Source: Lysobacter stagni
GTDB taxonomy: Bacteria > Pseudomonadota > Gammaproteobacteria > Xanthomonadales > Xanthomonadaceae
DNA length: 64,000 nucleotides
Direction of reading: 5' to 3'
NCBI RefSeq assembly: GCF_030053425.1
Contig: NZ_JASGBI010000001.1
Coordinates: 2,860,001-2,924,000, forward strand
The notes under the pieces were generated by a model. The model did no database searches. It was not told where the DNA came from and was given only the letters and a program-made list of their open reading frames with translations. The translations under genes and the position numbers were made by a program. Of the stretch, positions 1-8,769 are shown piece after piece (the first letter of the stretch is position 1; every line of letters starts with the position of its first letter).

Positions 1-312
1 GAAGATCCAGTTGGCCAATGCAGATGGACGGATCCAACGGGATTTCTTGCTCCGATCGGTTGCCAAGTGCGGCGTCGACCAATCTCATTGCGCTTGCCTT
101 CTCCTGCGGAGTTGCCCAACGCATGCCCACAGGAGGATGACCAATCTCGAGCACTGGCTCGACGAGCACAGGAAGTGCGGAACACGCCGTTAGCATGGTG
201 ATGCTTAGTGTGCTCGTAAGCAGAACGTGCGACATGGCCCCCCCCATGCGTTGTAGCTGCCAGACAGGCAGATCCAAGTATCCGATTATGCGTCTCTCGC
301 TCGACCGGGAGC

Positions 313-336
313 GTCCGCTTTGGATCGAAAGCGGAC
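313..336. repeat. Inverted repeat of the GTCCGCT/AGCGGAC family
   Basis: GTCCGCTTT and AAAGCGGAC form perfect 9-bp arms around the loop GGATCG. It is the first of several intergenic copies in the window and lies 32 bases from the next one. Confidence 0.75.
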
Positions 337-368
337 ATTAGCATCAGCCCCCGCCGTCCGCCCTACCC

Positions 369-398
369 AATGTCCGCTATCGGCCAGAAGCGGACATT
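369..398. repeat. Inverted repeat of the AATGTCCGCT/AGCGGACATT family
   Basis: Perfect 10-bp arms AATGTCCGCT and AGCGGACATT flank the loop ATCGGCCAGA. The same core with the same loop recurs at 37599. Read in one frame it gives the peptide SAIGQKRTF, so short open frames that start here are probably spurious. Confidence 0.8.
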
Positions 399-789
399 TA
401 ACCAACCTAAGTCGAACCGGGAATTGTTACGCGCTCTCAAACTGCACTGTTTCCGACGACCTGTCCCGTGGAACGAGCATGCGCACGTACGACTTCTCCA
501 CGTAGGGTCTAACATCAGACGGCTTGTAGATCTCCAACTCGTAGAACAGGCGTTCTGTCGGCGCGAACCCGATGGTCAGCTCCCAACCCGGGCCTGGAGT
601 GCCACCGGTTAGGAGCCCGTGAACCCCTAGGTCATCGAGCTCAACAGGCGTCAGATGGCCGGCGACAACAGCCTAGAAAGCCAGCCTCGCCCAACACCTC
701 GGCCAAACCTGACAACCAACGCGCGAACCCCCTCCTTCTTCATGTCGCAAGTCTCGCAGACCCGCGGCGGCCGCGACGGAAGGTCGTAC

Positions 790-1180
790 GGCTGGCGAAG
801 ATGCGGGCACGGAGCTGTACATGGCGACGGCGAAGGAGATCTTCGTTGCCGACATCCGGGCGACTGCACGCTCGCGGAGCGGTGGGCTGGTCGGTGACCT
901 GCCCGACGGCGGCCAGCATCCGGACCGCCACACCCTCGCGTTCGGTCCGGACGGATGCTGTACGTAGCGTTGGATCAACCTGCAACGCGTGAAACGAGAG
1001 CAATTCCGAGCACGCCACGGCCCGCGCATGGCGCCGGACGGCAAGTCGCGGGTGATCTTCGCCAGAAGATCACGGGGCGCACCGGGTTCTTCTCGCATCG
1101 TTAGTCCGGTGCGGAGATTCCGGCAGCCATCGCCTGCATGGCACCCACGCAGCGCCGAACTTGATCGCCGTCAGTAGGTT
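790..1180 (+). pseudogene. Decayed PQQ-type sugar (sorbosone) dehydrogenase fragment
   Basis: Conceptual translation from about 797 gives TELYMATAKEIFVADI, then GDLPDGGQHPDRHTLAFGPDG. After a frame change near 955 it continues with MLYVAL, a remnant of a STCNACNE motif, and APDGKSRVIFA. These strings match the conserved central region of soluble PQQ-dependent glucose/sorbosone-type dehydrogenases: the DLPDGGQHP block, the FGPDGMLY block, and the cysteine-containing STCNACNE block. The reading frame is broken at several points. Both the N-terminal part and the rest of the beta-propeller are missing. It is therefore a non-functional relic. The family assignment rests on my memory of these motifs. 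Confidence 0.65.
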
Positions 1181-1251
1181 CGCAGGGTCGCGCGATCAGA
1201 CTCGAAAGCGGACGCTGTCTGAGCGCCCCGACCTTCCGGGATTCTCGCGCC

Positions 1252-1809
1252 ATGCCCAATCTGCAAGAAGTCCAGAGTCAGTTCGCCAAGTTCGCGGACG
1301 CGAACAACCTTGGCGAAAGCAAGGAGGCTGAACAACTGCCAAAGTTGCTCGGCGATGACGAACGTGTTCTTGCCGCTGTTCGTGGGGTGATGGACGGTTT
1401 GACCTGGATGCTCGTATGCACTGATGGGCGACTGCTCCTGCTTGAAGAAACCGCGGCTAGAAACCCCATTGTCCGTGAGTTCCCGCTGAAACGTCTCAGC
1501 TCAATTCAGTACTACATTGGCTTGGCGCACGGAGAAATCGCGTTCACCGTTGGCGTTGTCAGAACACAGATGAAGAACGTCGAGAAGAAGCACGCGGCGT
1601 GGTTCGTTGGCATGGTCCGTCGGACATGCAATGAGCTCACACACAACAGGTCAGTGGGTACGAAGATCGGCCCAGAGGGCGATCTCGCCGGCCCGGTGAT
1701 GGACGATGTCATCGGTAAGCTTGAGCGACTCGGAGCCCTTCGAGACAAGGGGTTGTTGACCGACGACGAGTACACCCGACACAAGTGGCGTCTACTAGGG
1801 GACAGCTAG
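1252..1809 (+). CDS. YokE-like PH domain protein with C-terminal SHOCT domain
   Basis: This is a 185-residue soluble protein with no signal peptide. Residues about 25-130 look like a bacterial PH domain of the YokE type: a block ending in GDDERVLAAVRGVMDG, then a strand with LVCTDGRLLLLE, then FPLKRLSSIQYYIG. Residues about 155-182 form a SHOCT module, KLERLGALRDKGLLTDDEY. Family members are usually cytoplasmic or membrane-associated and of unknown biochemical role; SHOCT is thought to mediate oligomerisation. A close paralogue with the same two-domain layout lies at 35420, and a SHOCT-less relative lies at 7063. The ATG at 1252 begins MPNLQEV, which aligns with MPTFEEV of the paralogue and supports this start. 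Confidence 0.8.
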   Translation: MPNLQEVQSQFAKFADANNLGESKEAEQLPKLLGDDERVLAAVRGVMDGLTWMLVCTDGRLLLLEETAARNPIVREFPLKRLSSIQYYIGLAHGEIAFTVGVVRTQMKNVEKKHAAWFVGMVRRTCNELTHNRSVGTKIGPEGDLAGPVMDDVIGKLERLGALRDKGLLTDDEYTRHKWRLLGDS

Positions 1810-2467
1810 GCGCCTCGGCCGCGCATTCCCCCTCAGGGCGGGCAAAGTCGGAATGCTGCAATGCCCGCGGGCAGCGCCTCGCGCGGCCGCGCATTTCCGT
1901 GTGAGTCGTGACGGCGGCGAGCGGTGCGAGGTCCTTTGGCTCCAAGAAAGGGTGACGCAGTCCCCTCGCCTCGCACCGCCTGCCATAGATTACGACACAG
2001 CCGCGCTACAAAAATCGGCGAGCGACGCAAAGATGCCACCACCCGGACCACCGAGACCCGGCTGCAGTGCGTCGCCCGCCGAAGCGGCGCCATAGGCAAG
2101 CCGTTCGCGGGGAGCACCGGAAAGTCGCTGCCACTCGCATAGCAGCAGGGCTCCAGCTACCTGGGCTTGCTTAGGGGATCAAAACAACAACGGACGGCAC
2201 GACAACGGTGCAACGACCACGGAAGGGAGGATGTGGCCCCAGGAGCCGTGAGGTCCGCCGTGTTCCCCTAGCGTCAATGATCGACGCGTGCGTTCTGCGC
2301 AAACTTGATCCGGAGCAGGTTGTGCTCGCGACATTCTTGAAGGTTTTCCGATATATCGCCCAACACTCGGGCAATACCATTAGGCATCAACGCACTAACC
2401 CTTAGGGAGCGGAACACACAGACAGGCAATTGAGCCAGAACGCGAATCGCGGACGGACGAATGCAGC
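1810..2467. other. Long intergenic stretch
   Basis: Both strands lack a convincing coding sequence. No terminator with a T-run, transposase remnant or clear repeat was found. It may contain the promoter of the small gene starting at 2468. Confidence 0.5.
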
Positions 2468-2866
2468 ATGAAATCAGAGGTGACTGCCTTGAATGACAAG
2501 ACTCGGCTCGAGCTGGAGCTGAATGACGATGGATCGGTGACCTTCTACATCGGTGAATCGCGCGCGACCTACTCGGTTGATTTTCTCGACGTACTCATTT
2601 CGTTCCTTGGCGAGGCACGGGCTGCTCACGCGCAGGAGATCTCGCGCGAACTACCAAGCGCTTTCTCGCCCGTCGTTATGTTTCCGATTGAATCTCCCGA
2701 CTATTGTCTGCACAGAAATGCCTTTGTCGATGGCCTTCTCCTGTCGCTTCGGCATCCAGGCTTCGGCTGGCTCGCGTTCCACATGCAACGTCGACAGGCA
2801 AATCTACTGCGCGATGACTTGGCGCGTTCGCTCTTGCATCATCCAAAAGAGATCGGGCACGCATGA
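2468..2866 (+). CDS. Conserved hypothetical protein, paralogue of the 26013 gene
   Basis: The product has 132 residues, is acidic in its N-terminal half and has no signal peptide or membrane segment. I do not recognise the family. A second member of 126 residues is encoded at 26013. The two share a LELNDDGSVTF/IEMNDDGTVTI block, the strings RATYSVDF/RARYSVSF, ESPDYCLHR/ESPDYCLYR and LRHPGFGW/LRHPDVDW, and a C-terminal basic QRRQANLLRDDL/PRRQAAHLRDHL segment. Conservation of a protein-level pattern between two dispersed copies is the main evidence that both are real genes. The position of the start is supported by the alignment to within about five residues. Confidence 0.75.
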   Translation: MKSEVTALNDKTRLELELNDDGSVTFYIGESRATYSVDFLDVLISFLGEARAAHAQEISRELPSAFSPVVMFPIESPDYCLHRNAFVDGLLLSLRHPGFGWLAFHMQRRQANLLRDDLARSLLHHPKEIGHA

Positions 2867-3247
2867 GTTGAAGAAGTATGCGAAGCGTGGGCACGCGCCC
2901 GTCCACCACCAGTGCTCTGCTCCTTCGTGACGTCAGACGACACGCAGCCTCAACCACAGGGCTAGCCCATTGCTACGTGCGCTGCAGCGCACTCAGCTGG
3001 GTCGGCCAGAGCATCTTTCCGGAGTCATCTCGCCACCAGGATCGGGCCCGGTTGCGGCTCCTCCCGACAGGTGTGGAGCGTGTCTGCGTAGTTGAGGTGG
3101 CTTTGACCATGCGCATCTTGGCCAAATACCGAGCGGTGCAGTGGCTAACGTAGTAGTGCATGCCCTACTTTGCGCGTAGACAAGATTGTGGCGCTCCGTT
3201 CTGCTCAGAATGGCTCTGTATCTGGAGCCGCCAGACGGGAGGGCGAG
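2867..3247. other. Intergenic stretch
   Basis: No supported gene. Short open frames on both strands lack ribosome binding sites and recognisable composition. Confidence 0.45.
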
Positions 3248-3595
3248 ATGAGCATTCGAACACGGGCAGACTACATTCATCGTATATACGAGCACGCGTA
3301 CAACACCGAGAGGTTGTTCATCGTCGAGGTGTTCGGCGACACGCTTAGTGAAAGAGAGGGATGGAACAACGAACTCGAGGGCCTCGAGGCAGTCCGGTTC
3401 TACCTAATGCAGAAGCATCAATGGCTACCCTCGCACGTTCGTGCGATGAGCGCCGATGAGCTTATGTTTGCGATCACCGAAGAAACCGCGTCGTGGACGA
3501 TGCCCAGCGAAGCCCGCGACGCCCTGGCCCTATTGCCGCTGCCCCCTGGCATGCGTCGCAAGGCGGGGCAACCACCTAGAGAATCCGGGCCATAA
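3248..3595 (+). CDS. Hypothetical small soluble protein
   Basis: The product has 115 residues starting MSIRTRADYIHRIYEHAYN. An upstream in-frame start at 3170 is possible, but the purine-rich GGGAGGGCGAG directly before the ATG at 3248 favours the shorter form. The central part is predicted helical with several aromatic residues (VRFYLMQKHQWLP, DELMFAITEETASW). The C-terminus is rich in proline and arginine. There is no signal peptide or membrane segment. I do not recognise a family, and no neighbour suggests a role. It could be a toxin-immunity-type orphan, but that is only a guess from its size and setting among other orphan genes. Confidence 0.55.
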   Translation: MSIRTRADYIHRIYEHAYNTERLFIVEVFGDTLSEREGWNNELEGLEAVRFYLMQKHQWLPSHVRAMSADELMFAITEETASWTMPSEARDALALLPLPPGMRRKAGQPPRESGP

Positions 3596-4034
3596 CAGCC
3601 CACAGATGGCGCTTGCGCTGGCGCCTCGTTCTCGGTGGGCGCCATGAAGAACCTCACGGCTTTGGCGATCTACCATCCATAGGGTCCGTCAATGGCCCAA
3701 CGGTGGTAGCGACCGTTCGGCCTCCACATTGGTCAAGACTCGGCGGGGCCGCTGTACTGGCCCAGCGACCACTCCTAGCGCCAGGAGCGCAATGCTCACC
3801 AAGTTGGGGCTCTGCGGCTTCACGGGCACCGCCCCGCATTTCAAACTTTTTGCATACACAGGCCACCCGCACGACCGTACGCTCAGGGGATATGTTGACC
3901 CTGAAGATGAACCTCCCCGAAGGCAGGCAATCGCCCCCGGCGAAGGCCGAACGCCTTCCTGGGCCCCTGCTGGATCAAGCGGATTCGTGGCCGCCCTTCT
4001 ACTGCATCCTGTGGTCTGAAGTAAGGGCCGCGTC
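3596..4034. other. Intergenic stretch
   Basis: No supported gene. Overlapping open frames on both strands show no family motif. Confidence 0.4.
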
Positions 4035-4661
4035 ATGAGTAGCGGAAGCCGACGCTGGCGGACCTTGCGTGGAGCCCAGTTTGGCCAGCGAAGCGAAGAA
4101 AACCGTGAGCCCCAGCCTGTCCTTGCCCAGAACGTTCAGGTACGGCGCGGAGAGTCTGGCCACAGCGTTCGTATTCTCCAGGAGGCACTGAACAGCTTGG
4201 GGTTTCGTGACCTCTGTGGACGCACGCTCGTGCCTGACGGTCGATTCGGCCCGCGCACAGAAGGCGCGCTGAAGGCCTTTCAGCGACAGAACAACCTTCG
4301 CGCTGATGGGGTTGCATGCAGCGATGTGTGGGCAATCCTCGGGCGAAGTCGAGATTTCTTGGCGGAAAGTACTCATCAGACGACTGCGCTTATGTTCGGC
4401 GACTACGGCGCGGATGTACGACTGGTGCAAATCCTGCTTCGAGCACATGGCTACGGTGATGTCCTTGGTGCGCCCATTCCCGTGACGGGTCACTTCGGGC
4501 TGCGCACAGAAGAAGCGATCCGCGCATTCAAACGCGATCGGGGGTTGCCCAAGAATGGAATCGCCGATGCGTCGACGATGCGGGCCCTGCAACAAACGGG
4601 GGCGGCCCCTGAAGGCGACGCCCTGCTGTCTGACCGCGGCATCCCGCTCCAAGCTCGGTAG
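4035..4661 (+). CDS. Tandem peptidoglycan-binding domain protein
   Basis: The 208-residue product carries two PG_binding_1-type repeats. The first (about residues 38-100) contains GHSVRILQEALNSLGF, then DGRFGPRTEGALKAFQ and GVACSDVWAIL. The second (about 118-190) contains ADVRLVQILLRAHGYG, then TGHFGLRTEEAIRAFK and GIADASTMRAL. The helix-loop pattern with G(R/H)FG.(R)TE..(I/L)(R/K)AF(Q/K) is diagnostic. No catalytic domain is attached, and no clear signal peptide is seen, so how it reaches the wall is unclear. The family binds peptidoglycan and usually anchors a hydrolase or a cargo domain; here only the binding module is present. It has no operon partner. Confidence 0.8.
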   Translation: MSSGSRRWRTLRGAQFGQRSEENREPQPVLAQNVQVRRGESGHSVRILQEALNSLGFRDLCGRTLVPDGRFGPRTEGALKAFQRQNNLRADGVACSDVWAILGRSRDFLAESTHQTTALMFGDYGADVRLVQILLRAHGYGDVLGAPIPVTGHFGLRTEEAIRAFKRDRGLPKNGIADASTMRALQQTGAAPEGDALLSDRGIPLQAR

Positions 4662-5427
4662 ACCATTTGGCCACCTTCGCAGCACGGAGACGGCCGCCCG
4701 GTCGCTCGTATCGAAACCTGGCGTGGCGAAAGAAGCGTTCCTACCGAAGCCACACTTCACCCCGTCTCCAGCGATGATCGAGAAAGCCGCGCCGCAGCAG
4801 TTGGGCGACGGGCGGCATGGGTAGCAACCAGTCGCAAGGTGCTGGTAGGGATTGGACCAACCCCATGCCATCCGCCATGCGTGGCCGAACAATTTCGCGG
4901 ACGCGACACAGCAGGAGAAACGCTCCCGTTCCAGCTGGCTTCTCGATCAAAGCGTCATCCTGGCGATGCGCACCGTCTGCCAATGCCTCCTGCGCCCTGC
5001 ACTTCTGACGCTCCTCGCATCGCGCCAAACGGCGTCGGTCCATGGCGCTTGAGAACACCAGCGGACGTCGCTCCTTCAAAGCCGCGACCTCCGTAGGGCG
5101 TGGTGGTCGTGGCATCGCGACGTCTGCCCCCAATGAGTCCATTGTCATCCATCGGCATTCGACGCATTTGATGCAGCGCACTTTCTTGCTTCGAAAGGGT
5201 TGAAGAAAGTACGAAACCCTCACTTCGCCCATCGACTGGGCGAGGTCCAACGGGAGAAAACGACGGGCGGCGCTGGAAAGTGGCCAAGACTGCATTACCG
5301 CCTGCAGCGCGACGCCGCCCGCCAAAGACGTGACAGGCGTGACCAAGGATGGAGTCAACCTGGGTTCTTAGACTGGCGTTGCAACGATTCACTCGTAATC
5401 GACTTCGGTGCGCACGTGTCTGCGCTA
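4662..5427. other. Long intergenic stretch
   Basis: No supported gene in 766 bases. A minus-strand frame of about 205 codons has no recognisable motif and an implausible residue make-up. A half site of the AGCGGAC repeat occurs near 5080. Confidence 0.4.
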
Positions 5428-5676
5428 TCAACGCGACCTCAATCGCGACAGCTTGCCGAGAAGATCCTCTCTGGTTTCGGCTCTTGCCTCGTCTGGATCG
5501 ATGCATTCAACGGGGCAGACGACAACGCATTGCGGCTTGTCGAAATGACCAACGCACTCGGTGCATAGATCCGGATCAATCACGTAGATGCCATGGCCCT
5601 GCGAAATCGCGTCATTCGGACATGTTGATTCGCACATATCGCAATCGACGCAGAGCTCGTTGATCTTCAGCGACAT
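5428..5676 (-). CDS. YfhL-type 2[4Fe-4S] ferredoxin
   Basis: The product has 82 residues and is a small cytoplasmic electron carrier. The first cluster motif is CVDCDMCESTCP near the N-terminus. The second is CTECVGHFDKPQCVVVCP, with the longer spacing between the second and third cysteines that marks the YfhL/Allochromatium-type dicluster ferredoxins. The motif is followed by VECIDPDEA. The in-frame ATG at 5676 gives MSLKINELC, the usual start of this family. An upstream start at 5736 would add 20 residues without homology. The gene stands alone, so its redox partner cannot be read from context. Confidence 0.9.
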   Translation of the reverse strand: MSLKINELCVDCDMCESTCPNDAISQGHGIYVIDPDLCTECVGHFDKPQCVVVCPVECIDPDEARAETREDLLGKLSRLRSR

Positions 5677-5913
5677 CACAGCTTCCAGGAGAACGATGAG
5701 CGACACGCCAAATCTACCTGCCTGATCCACTGGCACAAGTACAACAAATCGTAAAAGAATCTTGCGACTGCCTGTTTACCGAGAAATCGCGCAACGTGTC
5801 GCGAAGTTTCACCCGGAATAGCAAACAATCATTTGCCGGCGCTCAAATAGCGTAGGTGCAGAAAACGGCATTCTTTTCCTGCCGCGTTCGTGCCGGCGGT
5901 TCGGAGGCCGGAA

Positions 5914-6210
5914 ATGCAAAAGTCTATTCAAGTGACCGGCGTACCCTGGTTCGAGGCTAGTGACTACGAGAGCTTCAAACCCTTGCTGCCTGATCGCTAC
6001 TGGCATGCAACATTCGCCGAATGGGAAGTTGCCGCCGTCAAGACGGTGAAGCAGTTCGAGAATCAAGGCCTTCGGGTCGTCAAGGTGTCGACCACGTCAG
6101 CCGAGTTCCTCGCTTGGTGCTTTGCCAGCGGCCGAGCCATCGATACGCAGTCGCTCATCGCCTTCGCCACTGAAGCGGCCTTCATGGAAGCGCATGGCTA
6201 TCACCGCTAG
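5914..6210 (+). CDS. Hypothetical protein of 98 residues
   Basis: The start MQKSIQVTGVPWFEASDY at 5914 is preceded by CGGAGG at 5902-5907, an ideal spacing. This makes the upstream in-frame ATG at 5890 unlikely. The product is soluble, with no signal peptide. It contains a W..E..YE-type segment and a helical stretch AAVKTVKQFENQGLRVVKV followed by SAEFLAWCFASGR. I do not recognise the family. The strong ribosome binding site and the codon bias towards G or C at third positions support a real gene. Confidence 0.65.
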   Translation: MQKSIQVTGVPWFEASDYESFKPLLPDRYWHATFAEWEVAAVKTVKQFENQGLRVVKVSTTSAEFLAWCFASGRAIDTQSLIAFATEAAFMEAHGYHR

Positions 6211-6592
6211 GAAGCGGCCGGGCGCCAAGGACGACCCCGGAGCGCATGTGTCAGTTGCCAACGTCAGCGGTCCATAACCCGGCCGAAATGAGCGCCTGGC
6301 TTCTGCGAATCCAGGAGCAGCACACACCCCAGATTCCGCGCAGCGCAACAAGATCCGGCGATTGGCAACTCTGCGTCCACGCGCATGGCGGGGCGCCGCT
6401 GTTGCCGTCTGGCGTAGCCGGCACCGCACTTGCTCAGCCCTAGGTGCTAATGGTGTCGTCGATTCCACCGGTCGCGCTGCGCCATCTCCAACATGACGCA
6501 GCGTGTTGATCGATGTCTCTCGGATACCCAACAGTGGTTGCGGGGGTGCATCTGCGACGTACCGCGTTCGACGCGGCAGGCCACCGGAATGA
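6211..6592. other. Intergenic stretch
   Basis: No supported gene. It lies between the stop of the plus-strand gene ending at 6210 and the stop of the minus-strand small membrane protein gene. Confidence 0.45.
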
Positions 6593-6733
6593 TCAGTCTC
6601 GCTTCTCCGTCTCCCGCACCTTTCGGTGCACGTACCAGGCCAAGGCAACTCCCAGCCCGAACATCACAATGCTGCCTCCTATGGCCAACCAACCGACAGG
6701 TTCCAAGAGGATTTCGCGCAGGACTGGATGCAT
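6593..6733 (-). CDS. Small single-pass membrane protein (DUF3149-like), 46 residues
   Basis: This short gene starts at an ATG whose complement is at 6731-6733. It is preceded on the minus strand by AAGGAG with a spacing of eight bases. The protein begins MHPVLREILLEPVGW, continues with a hydrophobic span of about 20 residues (LAIGGSIVMFGLGVALAWYV) and ends in a charged tail, HRKVRETEKRD. An amphipathic LREILLEPVG start, one membrane helix and a basic tail match what I recall of DUF3149 small membrane proteins; the match is from memory. A perfect FNR-type box lies about 60 bases upstream and suggests expression under low oxygen. Confidence 0.75.
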   Translation of the reverse strand: MHPVLREILLEPVGWLAIGGSIVMFGLGVALAWYVHRKVRETEKRD

Positions 6734-6765
6734 GACGTATTGCTCCTTATGGCAAGGGTTCGATG

Positions 6766-6806
6766 AAGGTAGGACGGCGCACTGAACACGCCTTGATTTC
6801 GATCAA
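6766..6806 (-). promoter_or_regulatory. FNR/Anr-type box with candidate -10 element
   Basis: TTGATTTCGATCAA at 6793-6806 matches the TTGAT-N4-ATCAA consensus of FNR-family regulators exactly. On the minus strand, TACCTT at 6771-6766 is centred 31 bases downstream of the box centre. That is the distance expected when an FNR dimer sits at about -41.5 of a class II promoter. The downstream gene is the 46-residue membrane protein starting at 6733. The site is seen in the sequence; its function is inferred. Confidence 0.6.
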
Positions 6807-7062
6807 TCTACGACGGCGGCCCGGCAGGAATCCGCTTCCATGGCTGCGCTATCCGACATCGCTCCGCGCGCTGGGTTGGACGCGCTAGAACGCAGGAATT
6901 GACGAGAAAACGCACGAGGAGTGGCATGTCGTTCGGTAACCAAGCGACGCGGGCCACTGCGAAGCGTGGCTTCGCCTCAGGCGAACTTTCGTACAATCTT
7001 CAAATCAGTAAGCGCTGTTTAGCGCATAGGATCACCGGTAGCTGCCGAGCCGATCCCAAGAC

Positions 7063-7629
7063 ATGCCGTTCGACTATAAGAGTGCGACTCCCGCACAGCT
7101 GTTTGAGGAGTACGACCGAATATCCAAGGAAACGGGATGCCACCAGTACGGGGCTCGCAAGGAACTGCTGCATCTGCCTGGTGTTCTTCAGCATGACGAA
7201 GAGCTGGTTGCTTTCACGTCGGGCTTCCTTGACACCAGCATATGGCTGGTCGCACTTACGGAGCGCAGGATCGTATGTCTATACAAGAGCTACTACGCCG
7301 GGCTAAAGCAGATCAGCATTGATCTCGATGGGATCGAATCGGTCAGCTGCGAGCTCCGGTTGCTCAACGCCTCGATGTGCATTTTGCTACCCCACAGCAG
7401 ATGGACGATCAACAAGGTTCCCAGAGCATCCGTTGTTCCCTTTACCTGTCTCGTGCGGGCGCGGGTCGAAGAACGACGCCCCCGCTCTGACCGCTTCGAT
7501 CCTCTGTCGAATGCAGGACGTCTCGTTACCATCGGCGAGTCCGTGGCATTCAACGAGGAGACGCCTTCGCATCAAGAGGCGCTGGCGATCCTGACCAAGC
7601 GCCGCGACCATCTTGCGCTGCGCAGATGA
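7063..7629 (+). CDS. PH-like domain protein, SHOCT-less relative of the 1252 and 35420 genes
   Basis: The product has 188 residues and no signal peptide. Residues 30-130 align by eye with the two other PH/SHOCT proteins of the window: KELLHLPGVLQHDEELVAFTSG matches KLLGDDERVLAAVRG, WLVALTERRIVCLYKSYYAG matches WMIVCTGTRIILLYKGIFVG, and INKVPRASVVPFTCLVRARVEE matches the helix closing the PH fold. The C-terminal 50 residues differ, and no SHOCT module is present. This looks like a diverged member of a YokE-like PH family. It is followed by about 470 bases with no gene. Confidence 0.7.
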   Translation: MPFDYKSATPAQLFEEYDRISKETGCHQYGARKELLHLPGVLQHDEELVAFTSGFLDTSIWLVALTERRIVCLYKSYYAGLKQISIDLDGIESVSCELRLLNASMCILLPHSRWTINKVPRASVVPFTCLVRARVEERRPRSDRFDPLSNAGRLVTIGESVAFNEETPSHQEALAILTKRRDHLALRR

Positions 7630-8103
7630 CTTCATGTCGCCCTGGCCAAGATCCCGCCGCACCTTGGCGGCATTTCAAGGTGGAGAACTGAGGCGCTCAA
7701 GCTTCACGGCGTAATGCCAAGAGCGCATGGAAGCGGACTACTCGCAACAAGGAGGCGTGCCTTGCATCGAATCCAGCTCCTTTCGGTATGGACGAGCGTT
7801 TGGCCAGGCGCCAAGGGCCGCCTCAACGCCCTCCCCGCCGCCACGCTATTCAGCCACGGCGCAGATGTGAAGGAATCGCCCGCCATAGCCCACGATCCGG
7901 TCCGTCCCGGCCCCTCGGGTGCGCACCCGGGTTCTGCCCCGGTGCTAGGTTGGAAGCCGGTCATGCATCGAACCTTCACAATCGCTGTCCAACCATTCCT
8001 GATGGCGCGGAACCTCCCCTCGCCGTCCGCCGGCTTCTTGGATGCCGCTCGATCGAGGTGACAGTCAGAGAAGGTTGGAAGTGACCGACTTCAGGAGTTC
8101 CTC
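7630..8103. other. Intergenic stretch upstream of the two-component genes
   Basis: No supported gene. It should hold the promoter of the response regulator/kinase pair that starts at 8104. I could not identify convincing -35 and -10 elements by eye. Confidence 0.45.
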
Positions 8104-8748
8104 GTGCGCCCGCACATCGTTATCGCTGACGATCATCCACTCATACGCCTTGGCACGCGCTCGGTTATCGAGGGGAGCGCCGTCGGCGATGTCGTAGCCG
8201 AAGCCAACAACGCCGACGAGCTCCTGGAAGTCCTTACCGCCCACCCATGCGACGTGCTGGTTACGGACCTCGCAATGCCTCATGGAGGACAGGCCGACGG
8301 CCTGCCAATGATCGGGGCCATCAGGCGGCGCCATCCCGAAATGCCGATCGTACTGCTGACGCAGGCCAGCAACCTGAGCATCCTGCGGATGGCGCTCTCC
8401 GCTGGCGTCCTCGGCCTTGTCGACAAGGGTTCAACCGTGGACGAGCTTCCATTGGCCATCCAGTCAGCCCTTCGCGGCGCACCCTACGTAAGCAGGGTGC
8501 TCAAGGAACGCTTCGCGGAAGCAGAGGTACAGGTCGATTCTGGAGAGCGCAAACGTCCGCCCTCCGCCCGCGAGATGGAAGTACTTCGGCTGCTTGCCTC
8601 GGGGATGACCGTGACGGAGATCGCGGCACGATTGCATCGCAGCGTAACCACGATTAGTCGCCAGAAGGGCGATGCGATGCGCAAGCTCGGCATTCGAAAC
8701 GACGCGGAGCTTTTCGAAATGCTACGCACCGATGGGTTCGCCCAGTAG
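8104..8748 (+). CDS. NarL/LuxR-family response regulator (BvgA/EvgA type)
   Basis: The 214-residue cytoplasmic regulator has a receiver domain (residues 3-125) followed by a LuxR-type helix-turn-helix (about 150-205). The receiver shows the acidic pair in IADDHPLIR, the phosphoacceptor Asp55 in VLVTDLAMPHGG, and the conserved Lys in GLVDKGS. The DNA-binding part reads SAREMEVLRLLASGMTVTEIA and then SVTTISRQKGDAMRKL. The start is GTG at 8104, seven bases after AGGAG. The kinase gene follows after 21 bases, so the two form an operon. The regulator is presumably phosphorylated by that kinase through its terminal Hpt domain, as BvgS-BvgA and EvgS-EvgA work. The adjacent fimbrial operon is the obvious candidate target, by inference. 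Confidence 0.9.
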   Translation: MRPHIVIADDHPLIRLGTRSVIEGSAVGDVVAEANNADELLEVLTAHPCDVLVTDLAMPHGGQADGLPMIGAIRRRHPEMPIVLLTQASNLSILRMALSAGVLGLVDKGSTVDELPLAIQSALRGAPYVSRVLKERFAEAEVQVDSGERKRPPSAREMEVLRLLASGMTVTEIAARLHRSVTTISRQKGDAMRKLGIRNDAELFEMLRTDGFAQ

Positions 8749-8769
8749 GCATTCCGGGCTAGACATGCA

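Larger units (their letters stand above)
1..739. other. Gene-poor left edge
   Basis: No convincing coding sequence is visible here. Short open frames exist on both strands but none has a family signature or a plausible ribosome binding site. The stretch holds two copies of the TGTCCGCT/AGCGGACA inverted repeat (listed separately). It runs into the remains of a dehydrogenase gene. Confidence 0.5.

Noticed and set aside
3999-4892. Minus-strand frame of 297 codons
   Set aside because: Opposite the two peptidoglycan-binding repeats and without any motif; composition is implausible.
4741-5358. Minus-strand frame of 205 codons
   Set aside because: No ribosome binding site, no motif, and unusual residue make-up.
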